A stretch of 64,000 nt of DNA. Source: Lacisediminihabitans profunda. GTDB taxonomy: Bacteria; Actinomycetota; Actinomycetes; Actinomycetales; Microbacteriaceae. The stretch spans positions 310,001-374,000 of the forward strand of contig NZ_VRMG01000009.1 of assembly GCF_008040105.1 (NCBI RefSeq). Direction: 5' to 3'. Shown here piece after piece: positions 51,762 to 60,930 of this stretch. The notes under the pieces are model-generated. The model ran no database searches. It saw only the letters and a program-made list of their open reading frames with translations, and was not told the origin of the DNA. The position numbers and the translations under genes were made by a program. Within the stretch, counting starts at the first letter, position 1. Each line of letters opens with the position of its first letter.

Positions 51762-51836
51762 GATCACCGACCCCGCGCCGGCAGATGTCGCTTCGGCATC
51801 CGTCTCCCCCATCGAGGCCGCCTACATCTCGGGTGG

Positions 51837-52847
51837 TCACTGCACCATGCTGCTCGCCCGCACGATCAGTTCTGGCTGAAGAAGGTGCCGACCGTGCTTA
51901 TGGTTCTCGTCTCCAGCCACCTCCTGTTCGAGCAGCTCAAGCGCGGCACGCGCCAACGACTCCCGAGGCTGGCGGATGGTGCTGAGCGGCACCACAGTGG
52001 ACGATGCGAAGTCGATATCGTCGTAGCCGACGATCGCGATGTCCCGGGGCACCGAGAGCGTGCGATCGAGGACCAGGGTCTGGATCAGGCCTATCGCGAG
52101 CAGATCGTTGGCTGCGAAGACGGCATCCGGCCTGTCTTCTTCGCGGAGCGCCAGGATTCGCTCGGCGACGTGCCTGCCTTCTTCAACCGTGAGGTCCTGT
52201 GTCTCGATGATGGAGAGCGTCACGCCGGGTGTCTCCTGCGCGGCGCGCGCTGCGCCGGAGACGCGGTCACCGATCTGGGAGAGCGGTCCACCGGCGACGA
52301 CCAGCCGCCGCCGACCGGTCTCGACCAGGTGACGCACTGCGATGTATCCACCGGCAGCGCCGTCGAGTCCGACCGAACAGACCTCATCCGAGTCGATGTT
52401 GCCGTCGAACAGCACCACAGGGGTTCCACTCGCTCTCAATCGGCTCAGCCTCGGAGTGAGACCATGTTGCGGAACGATGAGCAGCCCACGCACACGCTGC
52501 TCATCGAACAGATCGATGTAGCGCTGCTCTCGGGCGGCGTTCTGATCGCTCGAGCCGAGCACGACGGTGTGGCCGACTTCTTCTGCCGCCGCCTCGAGTT
52601 CGTGGGCGAGGTCTGCGAAGAATGGGTTGGCGATATTGACGGCGACAAAACCGATTGCGGTTCCCCTGCCCATGCGAAGCTGGCGGGCCAGGTCGTTGCG
52701 CACGAAGCCGAGCGCCTGCATGGTCTGCTGCACCCTGGCGAGCGTCTTGGAGCTCACTTGATCGGGATGATTCAGCACGTTTGAGACGGTGCCCACCGAC
52801 ACGCCAGCAGACTGGGCAACGTCGCGAATGCCTACGTTGGCCCTCAT
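51837..52847 (-). CDS. LacI family transcriptional regulator
   Basis: 336 residues. Helix-turn-helix IRDVAQSAGVSVGTVSNVLN at the N-terminus, hinge NDLARQLRMGRGTAIG, then the sugar-binding domain. It is convergent with the GH1 gene and downstream of the rhamnosidase gene on the same strand, in the middle of the glycoside cluster. Two TGAAAC/GATTCA-type boxes at the cluster promoters are its probable targets. The stretch before its start holds ACCTGC-GA-GCAGGT (52888-52901), which may be a terminator stem or another operator. Confidence 0.88.
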   Translation of the reverse strand: MRANVGIRDVAQSAGVSVGTVSNVLNHPDQVSSKTLARVQQTMQALGFVRNDLARQLRMGRGTAIGFVAVNIANPFFADLAHELEAAAEEVGHTVVLGSSDQNAAREQRYIDLFDEQRVRGLLIVPQHGLTPRLSRLRASGTPVVLFDGNIDSDEVCSVGLDGAAGGYIAVRHLVETGRRRLVVAGGPLSQIGDRVSGAARAAQETPGVTLSIIETQDLTVEEGRHVAERILALREEDRPDAVFAANDLLAIGLIQTLVLDRTLSVPRDIAIVGYDDIDFASSTVVPLSTIRQPRESLARAALELLEQEVAGDENHKHGRHLLQPELIVRASSMVQ

Positions 52848-52932
52848 GGGATGGGTGTCAGACTATTCATTGGGTAGGGTGCAGTATACCTGCGAGCAGG
52901 TGTCAGACAGTCCCGCGAAATCCCGCACGATG

Positions 52933-55548
52933 TCACGCCGTCGCCAGCACGACTGGCACATCCGCGGCGAACGCGTGATGGCCGTGTTCGACGTTCGCAA
53001 TGTGGGTGCCATCCGGCAGTTCCACCGTCGCCGTAACGCCGATTGGCACCGTCACCTCGAGCTCGAAACGGCCATCGACAATTCTCCAGCCGACCTCGAT
53101 CCGACCGTACGGGCAGTCGTAGGTGATTCTGCTGCTGTCGAGCCCGGCGCCGGGAACGGGCGCGATTCGCACCGTGCGACACGCCGGCGCGAGAGCGCTC
53201 AGGCCGCCGATCGTGCGGTGCATCCAATCCGCCACGGCCCCGAAGGCGTAGTGGTTGAACGACGTCATCTCACCCGGGTTCACGGAGCCGTCGGGCAGCA
53301 GGCTGTCCCAGCGCTCCCAGATCGTCGTAGCGCCGAGATCCACGGCGTAGAGCCAGCTCGGAAACGCCCGCGCGGTCAGCATCCGGTAGGCATGATCGGT
53401 TCGCCCCGCGATGGTGAGGGCATGCAGCACGAGGGGAGTGCCGAGAAATCCGGTCGCGACAGTGAAGCCCTGTGATTCGACGAGTTCGGCCAGACGCTCT
53501 CCGGCGCGGGATCGAACGGCGGCGTCATCGATCAGGTCCCAGGCGAGCGCCAGCGCGTAGACCGTCTGGCAATCGCTCGTGATGCGCCCATTGTCCTGCA
53601 CATACGCGCGAGAGAAAGCGGACCGGATGCGCGCTGCAAGCGTCGCGTAGTGTTCTGCGTCCTCGGTCATCCCGAGGGCGCCAGCGCTGAGAGCGAGCAG
53701 ATCTGCCGAGTGGAAGAAGTAGGCGGTCGCAACGACATCGGGGTCGGCCTGGGCCGCCGCTGGTTTGTCCGGTGGGGCGAGTGGATCGAGCCAATCGCCC
53801 AGCTGCTCGCCGCCACGCCAGAGCAGCTCGTCGCCGGCGAGCGTGCGCACACGTTCGACCCAGGCGGCCATGCTGGCGTACTGCCGACGCAGAATGCCGA
53901 CGTCTCCATCGCGCTGGTACAGCACCCATGGGACGATCACCGCAGCGTCCCCCCAGCCGGCGAGGGCGGATTCTTTGGGAAACACCCGCGGAACGGTGGC
54001 AGGCACTGTGCCATCCGGCAGCTGGTCGAGCGCGAGCGTATCCAGCCATCCGCCGAGAAATGCTGAGACGTCGAAGAGGGTGGATGCCGTTGGCGCGAAC
54101 ACCTGGATGTCACCACTCCAACCCAGCCGCTCGTCGCGCTGGGGGCAGTCCGTCGGCACGTCGAGGAAATTGCCGACCATGCTGTTGACCACGTTCTGAT
54201 GGAGCTGTGACAGCGACGGATCGGAGCACTCGAACCAGGCCGTTCTGGTCAGGTCGCTTCCGATGGTCACGGCTTCGATCGAGACTAGAGACCCGGGTGG
54301 CAGTCCGGCGATCTCGGCGTAACGGAAGCCGTGATAGGTGAGTTCCGGTTCGAGCAGCTCGTTCGCTCCGCCGGCAAGCACGTACCGATCGGTCGCTTCA
54401 GCGGAACGCAACGGGCGGACCGACAGTTCTCCGTCATCCAGAACTTCGGCGTGCCGCACCACGACCGTGGTTCCGGCGGGGGCTGTGACGCGCAGCCGCA
54501 CCCAGCCGACGAGATTGCGCCCGAAGTCGGCGATGACGATGTCGGCGTAATCCTGCAGCGTCGCGGGGGCGATGGTCTCCAGCTCTCGCACGGGTGGGGC
54601 GACGGCGAGATCGAGTCGGCCGGTTTCGTCGTCGAGCCTCTCGACGGGTGCCGCAAGCGATGGTGCCGCCGGCATCCGCAGGTCAGTCGTCTGCCCGTCG
54701 TAGAAGTCATTGGCGAGGATCCGCGATGGTGCCGTTCGCCACTCGTCGTCAGTGCCGATCGTGACACGTCGCCCGTCTGCGTATTCGAGCTCAAGCTGTG
54801 CCAGCAGGCCGAGGCGGTCACCGTAGGGGCGCCCCCGGTGGATGGGCAGCGAGGCGATCCGGCCGCGATACCAGCCGTTGCCGACCAGCGCGCTGAGTTG
54901 GTTGTCACCCTCGTGCAGCAGGGTGGTCACGTCGTAGCTCCGGAAGCGAATGAGGCGGTCGTACGTGGTCCACCCTGGCACGAAGTGATCGCCCGACACC
55001 AGGTAGCCGTTGATGCGAGGTGTGACGATGCCGAGCGCGGTGACGTGCAGGCGGGCCCGGATGAGGCCGGAGTCCACCTCGAATGCGGTACCGATGATGG
55101 GCGCTGGATCGCTTGGGTCCGCGCCGGTCACGGGTGTGATCCAGCTCGCAGCCCAGTCGTCGGATCGCAGAAGGGAAGCCTCGACCGCGGCCGGCGGACT
55201 CCACGGGCTCCAGCCGCCAGGGCCGGAGACGCGCACCCTCAGCTCCGCACGATCGCGTGACTGGAGAGGCCTGAATGGCCAGTCCAGAAGAATCTGGTCG
55301 TCACCGTCCAGCCGGGCGATCTGCGTGCTGCCGTCCGGGTACCTCACCTCGACCTCGCTGCCGAGCTGATGCCATCCTGGGGGAGCCGCACTGATCCGCC
55401 AGGTGAGACGCGGCGATGAGACGCCAACGAACGTGACCGGTGCGTCGCCCGCGCTCCCTGGTATCGATGGGCTGGATAGCTCGAACCGGATCGGCGCATC
55501 GATACGCACGCCGACATGCACCGCGCTCGGCGCGGAGTCCTTGATCAA
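52933..55548 (-). CDS. Alpha-L-rhamnosidase, glycoside hydrolase family 78
   Basis: 871 residues, full length. N-terminal beta domains (SPRLTWRISAAPPGW, FRPLQSRDRAELRVRVSG) and a carbohydrate-binding beta domain (VTALGIVTPRINGYLVSGD) precede the six-hairpin core with the family hallmark DVPTDCPQRDERLGWSGD and TIWERWDS. No signal peptide, so it cleaves imported rhamnosides such as rutinose- or neohesperidose-type sugars in the cytoplasm. It lies 9 bp after the second permease gene, making it part of the importer operon. Confidence 0.93.
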   Translation of the reverse strand: MIKDSAPSAVHVGVRIDAPIRFELSSPSIPGSAGDAPVTFVGVSSPRLTWRISAAPPGWHQLGSEVEVRYPDGSTQIARLDGDDQILLDWPFRPLQSRDRAELRVRVSGPGGWSPWSPPAAVEASLLRSDDWAASWITPVTGADPSDPAPIIGTAFEVDSGLIRARLHVTALGIVTPRINGYLVSGDHFVPGWTTYDRLIRFRSYDVTTLLHEGDNQLSALVGNGWYRGRIASLPIHRGRPYGDRLGLLAQLELEYADGRRVTIGTDDEWRTAPSRILANDFYDGQTTDLRMPAAPSLAAPVERLDDETGRLDLAVAPPVRELETIAPATLQDYADIVIADFGRNLVGWVRLRVTAPAGTTVVVRHAEVLDDGELSVRPLRSAEATDRYVLAGGANELLEPELTYHGFRYAEIAGLPPGSLVSIEAVTIGSDLTRTAWFECSDPSLSQLHQNVVNSMVGNFLDVPTDCPQRDERLGWSGDIQVFAPTASTLFDVSAFLGGWLDTLALDQLPDGTVPATVPRVFPKESALAGWGDAAVIVPWVLYQRDGDVGILRRQYASMAAWVERVRTLAGDELLWRGGEQLGDWLDPLAPPDKPAAAQADPDVVATAYFFHSADLLALSAGALGMTEDAEHYATLAARIRSAFSRAYVQDNGRITSDCQTVYALALAWDLIDDAAVRSRAGERLAELVESQGFTVATGFLGTPLVLHALTIAGRTDHAYRMLTARAFPSWLYAVDLGATTIWERWDSLLPDGSVNPGEMTSFNHYAFGAVADWMHRTIGGLSALAPACRTVRIAPVPGAGLDSSRITYDCPYGRIEVGWRIVDGRFELEVTVPIGVTATVELPDGTHIANVEHGHHAFAADVPVVLATA

Positions 55549-55557
55549 TTTCGCCGC

Positions 55558-56382
55558 CTACTCTAGGCCGGTGCCGGTGATGCCGCGGGTGAACCACTTC
55601 TGGAACACGACGAAAACGACCAGCACGGGCACCATGGCGATGACGGCTGCGGCAAATCCGACGGAGGGCGAGATATTGGAGAACTGGGTGGTGGCGAGCG
55701 GAGCGAGCGCGAGGGTCAGCACCCTGGTCTGCTCTCCCGGGGCGACGAGCAGCGGCCAGATATAGAGGTTCCAGGCGGTGAGAAACGTCACAACCGAGTA
55801 CGCCGCGACGATCGGTCTCGCCAGGGGAAGCGCAATGCTGAAGAATGTCCGGAACCAGCCCGCTCCATCGATGCGAGCGGCCTCGATCAGGCCGTCGGGG
55901 AGCGTCGAGAAGAACTGTCGGAACAGCAGCACTCCCACCGAAGCCTGCCCGGCGATCGGAAGAACCAGTCCGAAGAAGTTGCCGACGAGCCCCAGCTGCA
56001 GGGTCACGACGAAGGTCGGAATCAGCAGCAGGTTGGTCGGCAGCAGGACGGGGACCAGGAACAGCCCGAACACGATCTTCGAGCCGCGGAACTTGATCTT
56101 CGACAGCGCGAACCCCGCCGGCAGGCAGATGGCCAACTGAATGAGCAGAACGCTGCCAACGAAAGCGAACGTGTTGAAGATCGTGCGCGGGGTGAGGTAG
56201 CTCCAGGCCTGGGCGAAGTTGTCCCAGATCGGGGTGGTCGGGAACAGCCGCGGTGGGTACTGAGCGATGTCGTTGAACGACATGAGGGAACCCGACAGCA
56301 GGTAGAGCATCGGGAAGGCGATGATGAGGCCGAGCAGGATGATCGTCGAGTAGCGGCCGATGCGCAGACGGGTATGTCTCAT
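55558..56382 (-). CDS. Carbohydrate ABC transporter permease, MalG-like
   Basis: 274 residues, six predicted membrane segments and EAA loop EAARIDGAGWFRTFFSIALP. Its start overlaps the stop of the MalF-like gene by 4 bp. It is the second channel subunit of the CUT1 importer that serves the rhamnosidase operon. No ATPase gene is in the operon, as in the ceb operon. Confidence 0.92.
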   Translation of the reverse strand: MRHTRLRIGRYSTIILLGLIIAFPMLYLLSGSLMSFNDIAQYPPRLFPTTPIWDNFAQAWSYLTPRTIFNTFAFVGSVLLIQLAICLPAGFALSKIKFRGSKIVFGLFLVPVLLPTNLLLIPTFVVTLQLGLVGNFFGLVLPIAGQASVGVLLFRQFFSTLPDGLIEAARIDGAGWFRTFFSIALPLARPIVAAYSVVTFLTAWNLYIWPLLVAPGEQTRVLTLALAPLATTQFSNISPSVGFAAAVIAMVPVLVVFVVFQKWFTRGITGTGLE

Positions 56383-57323
56383 CGTGAGAATCTCCTGGTG
56401 ATGAGGCGGCCGAGGCCGATGACAGCGACGATGATGACCATCTGGACCACGGAGAGCACGCTGGCGTAGCCGACATCCTGATTGGAGAATGCCTGCCGGT
56501 ACGCGTACAGGCTGAGAGCGGTCGTCGCGCCGAGTGGTCCACCGTTCGTCATGATCAGGGAGACGTCGAGAGAGCTGGCCACGTAGTTGACGATTTCAAG
56601 AATCGCCACCACGAAGGTCGTGGATGCCACGTTCGGCCAGGTGATCGACCACAGCGTGCGCCACGGTCCTGCGCCGTCGAGGGCGGCGGCCGAATAGATG
56701 TCTTCGGGCACGCGCTGCAGGCCGGCCAGATACAGAATGATCACAATGGGCAGGGCGAGCCAGACCATCATCACAACCAGGGCGGGTAAGGCCAGCGTGT
56801 CGGTGTGGAGGATGTCGATCGGCGGCAACCCGAGCAGGCGCAGCAGGGCGCCGATCGGCCCCTGCCGCGAGTCGTAGATGAATGCCCAGAGCACCGCGGA
56901 GACTGCCACCGAGAGTACGACCGGCACGAAGTAGAGAACCCGGAGGACACCGACGCCTGGCATGTTGGCGTTGATCAGAACGGCCAGCATGAACCCGAGG
57001 GCGATGGTGGGAACGACCCCGAGGAGCACGAAGAGCAGGGTGACTCCGAGAGAGTTCCACGCTGCTGAATCGGCGGCGAACTTCGCGAAGTTTGCGAGGC
57101 CGATGAATGAGGGGGTGTCGAAGAAGTTCCACTCGTAGAAGCTCAGCCCGACGCCGACGATGGTGGGGATGATGATGAAGAGAATGAAGAGGACGAGCGC
57201 CGGAGCGAGCAGCAGCCAGGCCGACGCGGCATCCGCTGCGCGGTATTTGGTCTTGGCACGAAGTTGTGACCGGGAGTGCCGGCGCAGAGCGCCGGCACTC
57301 CTTTTGGTCTCTAGAGCGGTCAA
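56379..57323 (-). CDS. Carbohydrate ABC transporter permease, MalF-like
   Basis: 314 residues. A basic N-terminus (RRHSRSQLRAKTKYR) precedes six membrane segments; the EAA-type loop is SAAALDGAGPWRTLWSITWP. It follows the binding-protein gene by 7 bp and overlaps the MalG-like gene. It should import an oligosaccharide or glycoside captured by the lipoprotein. Confidence 0.92.
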   Translation of the reverse strand: MTALETKRSAGALRRHSRSQLRAKTKYRAADAASAWLLLAPALVLFILFIIIPTIVGVGLSFYEWNFFDTPSFIGLANFAKFAADSAAWNSLGVTLLFVLLGVVPTIALGFMLAVLINANMPGVGVLRVLYFVPVVLSVAVSAVLWAFIYDSRQGPIGALLRLLGLPPIDILHTDTLALPALVVMMVWLALPIVIILYLAGLQRVPEDIYSAAALDGAGPWRTLWSITWPNVASTTFVVAILEIVNYVASSLDVSLIMTNGGPLGATTALSLYAYRQAFSNQDVGYASVLSVVQMVIIVAVIGLGRLITRRFSR

Positions 57324-57330
57324 GGGTCTA

Positions 57331-58635
57331 TTACTTCAACAGTCCGTTGAGTTCGTCCTGCGCGGCGGTGTACGCCTCTTTGATCGACATGCCCTTCAGC
57401 ACTACCTGCTGCATAGCGGTCTGCAGGGCGGGTACGACCTTCGGCTGCACGGCATCCGGGATCGCGTTCGGAAGAATCGCGTTCGGAACGGACGCCTTGA
57501 TCGTCGCGACGAAGCTCGCCGGGACCGGGGCGGCCTCCGTCAGCCACTTTCCGTTAGCGATGCCATCCGTTGTCGCGGGGATGACGCCATCGGGCTGCGC
57601 GGTCGTCATGCCGCCCTTGGTGGAGAAGAACCATGCCATGAACTGGTAGGCGCCCTCCTTGTTGTCCGACTTTGCACTGATGGAGAGCGAGTACGAGCCA
57701 CCACCGGTGGTCGACTTGCCGTTCAGCTTCGGCATCGGGAGGATGTCCCACGCATCTTTGATCTTCTCGCGGAGCCCCGCAACACCAGCCGTCGAGCCGA
57801 CTCCCATGGCGACCTGCCCGCTCTCGAGGAGGGTGTTATTGGTAGCGAGCGAGTACGGTGAGCCGAACTTGTCGGTGTACGGGGCGAGGATCTTCGTCCA
57901 GGCCTCGATGCCGCCCTCGTTCGCGAAGGTGAACTTCTTCGTGGCCGGGTCGTACAGGTTGCTGCCGAGGGCCTTCAGCACCGGATAGAAGGTGAAGACG
58001 GGGCTGCCGTCGCCGACCGGGGTCTTGATCCCGAACACCTTTCCGCCCGACTTCTCGGTGATCGCCTTGGCCGAGGCGTACATGTCGTCGAGGGTCCAGT
58101 CTTTCGTCGGCACGGGTACACCGTACTTCTCGAAGAGCGCCGTGTGGATCGTGACGATGCCGGTGTCGGCACTCACCGGGATACCGGTGATGGTTTTGCC
58201 CACCTTGTACTGGTCGAGGAAGGCCGGAATGAAGCCCGAACCCTTCAGGCCGTCGTGACCGGAGTCGAGCCACGGCTTGATGTCGTAGAGCAGGTGGTTC
58301 GAGTTGAGCGTCTGGTTCAGCGAGTCGTAGTTGAAGATGATGTCGGGCAGGGACTTGCTGAGCCCCTGGGTGACGAGCTGCTGGATGTAATCCGGCTGAG
58401 CGTCAGGCACCGCCTTCACGGTGACGGTGAAACCCTTGTGGGTCTTCTCGAACTCCTTGGCGTAGCGTTCGAACTGCGGAACCAGACCAGAGTTCATCCC
58501 GATGAGGATGTTCTTGCCGGCCTTGGCGTCCGTGTTGCTGCCGCCGCTGCTGCTGCAAGCCGCGAGGCTTGCTGCTAGGACTGTCGCGACGGATAGTGCT
58601 GCGATCCGCCCGAAGAGGCGTTTTTTGGTGACCAC
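57331..58635 (-). CDS. Extracellular solute-binding lipoprotein, family 1
   Basis: 434 residues from the GTG at 58635, with AGGAGGG 8 bp upstream. Lipoprotein signal ends LAASLAAC (Cys27), then a Gly/Ser linker and the sugar-binding fold. It heads the importer-rhamnosidase operon and carries a LacI-type box at its promoter. The likely ligand is a rhamnose-containing oligosaccharide or glycoside, inferred from the GH78 partner. Confidence 0.92.
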   Translation of the reverse strand: MVTKKRLFGRIAALSVATVLAASLAACSSSGGSNTDAKAGKNILIGMNSGLVPQFERYAKEFEKTHKGFTVTVKAVPDAQPDYIQQLVTQGLSKSLPDIIFNYDSLNQTLNSNHLLYDIKPWLDSGHDGLKGSGFIPAFLDQYKVGKTITGIPVSADTGIVTIHTALFEKYGVPVPTKDWTLDDMYASAKAITEKSGGKVFGIKTPVGDGSPVFTFYPVLKALGSNLYDPATKKFTFANEGGIEAWTKILAPYTDKFGSPYSLATNNTLLESGQVAMGVGSTAGVAGLREKIKDAWDILPMPKLNGKSTTGGGSYSLSISAKSDNKEGAYQFMAWFFSTKGGMTTAQPDGVIPATTDGIANGKWLTEAAPVPASFVATIKASVPNAILPNAIPDAVQPKVVPALQTAMQQVVLKGMSIKEAYTAAQDELNGLLK

Positions 58636-58728
58636 TATGTCAACCCTCCTGTTACGTCGTTGTGATTGCAGAAGTGGGATCGGGGTCGATCCCGTTCCCG
58701 AGTGATTGCGCTCGGATGGATGAAGCAT

Positions 58729-58779
58729 TGATACGTTTCAGTTCATTCCGAGTGTTGCACCCCTCCCTTCCGATGTCAA
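58729..58779 (-). promoter_or_regulatory. Importer promoter with LacI-type operator
   Basis: On the minus strand TTGACA (58774-58779) and AACACT (58751-58756) are 17 bp apart, followed by TGAAACGTATCA (reverse complement of 58729-58740). The operator lies after the -10, the same layout as at 47014-47057. Confidence 0.68.
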
Positions 58780-58827
58780 CGACGATTTCGAGGCTGTCTG
58801 CCGGATTTGCCCTCCTTCGGCGATCGA

Positions 58828-59623
58828 TCAGATGTGGACGCGGATGAATTCGCTCTCGAGAAACTCGTGGATTCCCGCGAATCCACCCTTCCTCCCCAGG
58901 CCGCTCTGCATGTACCCGCCGAAGGGCGCGGCCGGGTCGGAGATCACGCCCTTGTTCACGGCGACCGTGCCGGACTCCAGCGATTTTGCTCCTCGCATAC
59001 CGGGCCAGATCGCTGGAGAACAGGTACGAGATCGGGCCGAACTCCCAGACGTTCGCCAAGGCGATCGCCTCATCATCCGAGGCGACGGCGACAACGGGAG
59101 CGACCGGACCGAAGATGTCCAGGGTCAAGATCGGGTTGTCCGCGTCAAGAGTTAGAACGGTTGCGGGGCAGAAGGCGCCCACTCCGGCGGGTCTTACGCC
59201 GCCCGCGAGAACCACTGCTCCGTGGACGATAGACGCATCCACGAGGCTCGCGATCTTGTCGTGTTCTGCGATCGAGACGCTGGCGCCGAGGCCGGCGCCG
59301 GCGGTCAATCCCGGAGCCATCCGGATGCTCGCCATCGCCACGGAGAGTCGCCTGGCGAACTCGTCGGCTATGGATCGAGACACGTAAAAGCGATTCGCTG
59401 CGGTACCTGCCGCACCGCCATTTCGGAGTTTCGCGATCATCGCACCGGCGACAGCCCTATCGAGATCCGCGTCGTCGAGCACGATGAACGGACCATTGCC
59501 TCCGAGTTCCATCGAGGTGCGGATCACCCGGTCCGACGCCTGTTTGAGGAGCAGCCGCCCCACCTCCGTCGACCCCGTAAATGAAAGGTTTCGAACTTGC
59601 GGGTCTCGCAGCATCCGTGTCAT
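58828..59623 (-). pseudogene. Aldehyde dehydrogenase remnant, truncated and frameshifted
   Basis: Homology to succinate-semialdehyde-type aldehyde dehydrogenases starts at LRDPQVRNLSFTGSTEVG, so the first 200 or so residues are gone. Glu is kept (MELGGNGPF), but the catalytic Cys region reads RNGGAAGTAANRFYV where relatives have RNAGQTC-V-ANR, so the nucleophile is lost. Near 59000 the frame shifts; the C-terminus (SGTVAVNKG, PFGGYMQSGLGRKGG) continues in another frame to 58828. An ATG at 59623 overlaps the upstream stop (ATGA), so a useless fragment might still be translated. Confidence 0.85.
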
Positions 59624-60630
59624 GCCTGCGTCGCCACGACGCGATTGCGCAGCGTTCCGATCCCCTCGACCGTGAGTTCGACAACATCGCCGGGTTCCAG
59701 CCACTTGCTCTGCTCGACGCCTGAACCGTGGCCGACCGTGCCAGAGCCGAATACCTCACCCACCCGTACCAGTTCGTCGCGGGAGGCGTAGGCGATCATC
59801 TGCTCGAATTTCCAATGCATGTCGGCGCTCGAGCCGTCGGTCCAGTTCACGCCGTTCACGAACGCGGTCATCCTGAGGGCGTACGGGTCTCCAAGCTCAT
59901 CCGCCGTCACGACGACAGGCCCGAGCACATGGGCCCCCAGGAAGTCCTTGCCCTTTGCCGGGCCGAGGCCCACCGTCATCTCAGCCTCCTGGATGTCTCG
60001 TGCGGAGAAGTCGTCGTAGACGGTGTACCCGAAGATATAAGAAAGAGCATCCTCTTCGGGGATATCGACCCCCGCGCGCCCGATGATCGCGGCGAACTCG
60101 AACTCGAGATCCAGCCGATCGGCATAGGTCGGAATGGCCACGTCCTGCTCGTGGGCGCCGACGGCGGAGGGGTTGCCTTTGTAGTAGACCGGGCGGCGAT
60201 ACCACTCATCCGGTATCTCGCGTCCGAGCTTCGGGAAGACGTTGAGGAGGTGCTCTTCGAAGGCCATGAAGTCGCGCAGAAGAGGCGGATCGCTGATCGC
60301 GGGGAGATGGGTGATCTCGCTCGCGTCGTAGCGGATGCGTGCGCCGTGTGGATCGCGGTCCCAGCCGCGCTCGAGGGCGGTGGCGAGCGCCTCGTCGGCC
60401 AGGCCGCGTGACCTGGCTCCGCCCTCGATGAAACCGAGAAGAGAGCTCGGTACGAGGGCGGCGGCGATTCGCCGCGCACCCTCGTCAGCGATATGTTCCG
60501 CGGCCAGCAGAGCTCGGGTCGCGGCACCCAGATCCACGAGTTCGCCGGTGTCGGCGTCGCCAGTCACCAGCGCGCCGAGATGGGCGACCCTGCCATGGTG
60601 GCCAGCTGTCTCGAATGAGACGAGCTTCAT
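59620..60630 (-). CDS. Fumarylacetoacetate hydrolase family protein (FAH 2)
   Basis: 336 residues, the longer fumarylacetoacetase-like type. Metal ligands lie in DLEFEFAAIIG and YTVYDDFSARD; PAKGKDFLGAHVLGP and SGTVGHGSGVE are further family marks. Known members split 2,4-diketo acids, including the last step of the non-phosphorylating rhamnose pathway. Its operon partners (dehydratase, dehydrogenase, lactonase-like) fit such a role. It overlaps the ABM gene by 4 bp. Confidence 0.87.
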   Translation of the reverse strand: MKLVSFETAGHHGRVAHLGALVTGDADTGELVDLGAATRALLAAEHIADEGARRIAAALVPSSLLGFIEGGARSRGLADEALATALERGWDRDPHGARIRYDASEITHLPAISDPPLLRDFMAFEEHLLNVFPKLGREIPDEWYRRPVYYKGNPSAVGAHEQDVAIPTYADRLDLEFEFAAIIGRAGVDIPEEDALSYIFGYTVYDDFSARDIQEAEMTVGLGPAKGKDFLGAHVLGPVVVTADELGDPYALRMTAFVNGVNWTDGSSADMHWKFEQMIAYASRDELVRVGEVFGSGTVGHGSGVEQSKWLEPGDVVELTVEGIGTLRNRVVATQA

Positions 60631-60923
60631 CCGATCACCTGGCGGTACAGTTCACGCTCCCGCTTCTCGAGCAGTGGCACGATGATGCCTTCGATGAATT
60701 CTGCGAAGTGCGGGGTTTCCCGGTGCGCTGCAACCGCATCCTCGTTCTCGTACACCTCATACAGGCAGTACAGGTTCTCGTTCTCGGGGTCGACGTTCGC
60801 GTTGTACAGCAGGCACGCTGGCTCGTCCGCCTTTACGCGCTCGGCCATTTTGCGGAGGGTTTCTTCGACACGTGGGGCGTTGCCTGGTACTACGTAGTAG
60901 CGGGCGATCAGGGCTGAAGTCAT
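60627..60923 (-). CDS. Antibiotic-biosynthesis-monooxygenase (ABM) fold protein
   Basis: 98 residues, a single ferredoxin-like alpha/beta domain: ALIARYYVVPGNAPRVEETLRK, then NLYCLYEVYENEDAVAAHRET and HFAEFIEGIIVPLLEKRE. ABM domains include quinone-forming monooxygenases, but many small ones are of unknown use. A mutarotase-like job in sugar metabolism is a weaker option. It sits inside the operon with a 4-bp overlap to FAH 2. Confidence 0.82.
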   Translation of the reverse strand: MTSALIARYYVVPGNAPRVEETLRKMAERVKADEPACLLYNANVDPENENLYCLYEVYENEDAVAAHRETPHFAEFIEGIIVPLLEKRERELYRQVIG

Positions 60924-60930
60924 GCTGCGG

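Noticed and set aside
60627-60923. Antibiotic biosynthesis cluster suggested by the ABM domain
   Set aside because: The neighbours are sugar-acid catabolic enzymes; the ABM name refers to the fold and no biosynthetic core enzyme is present.
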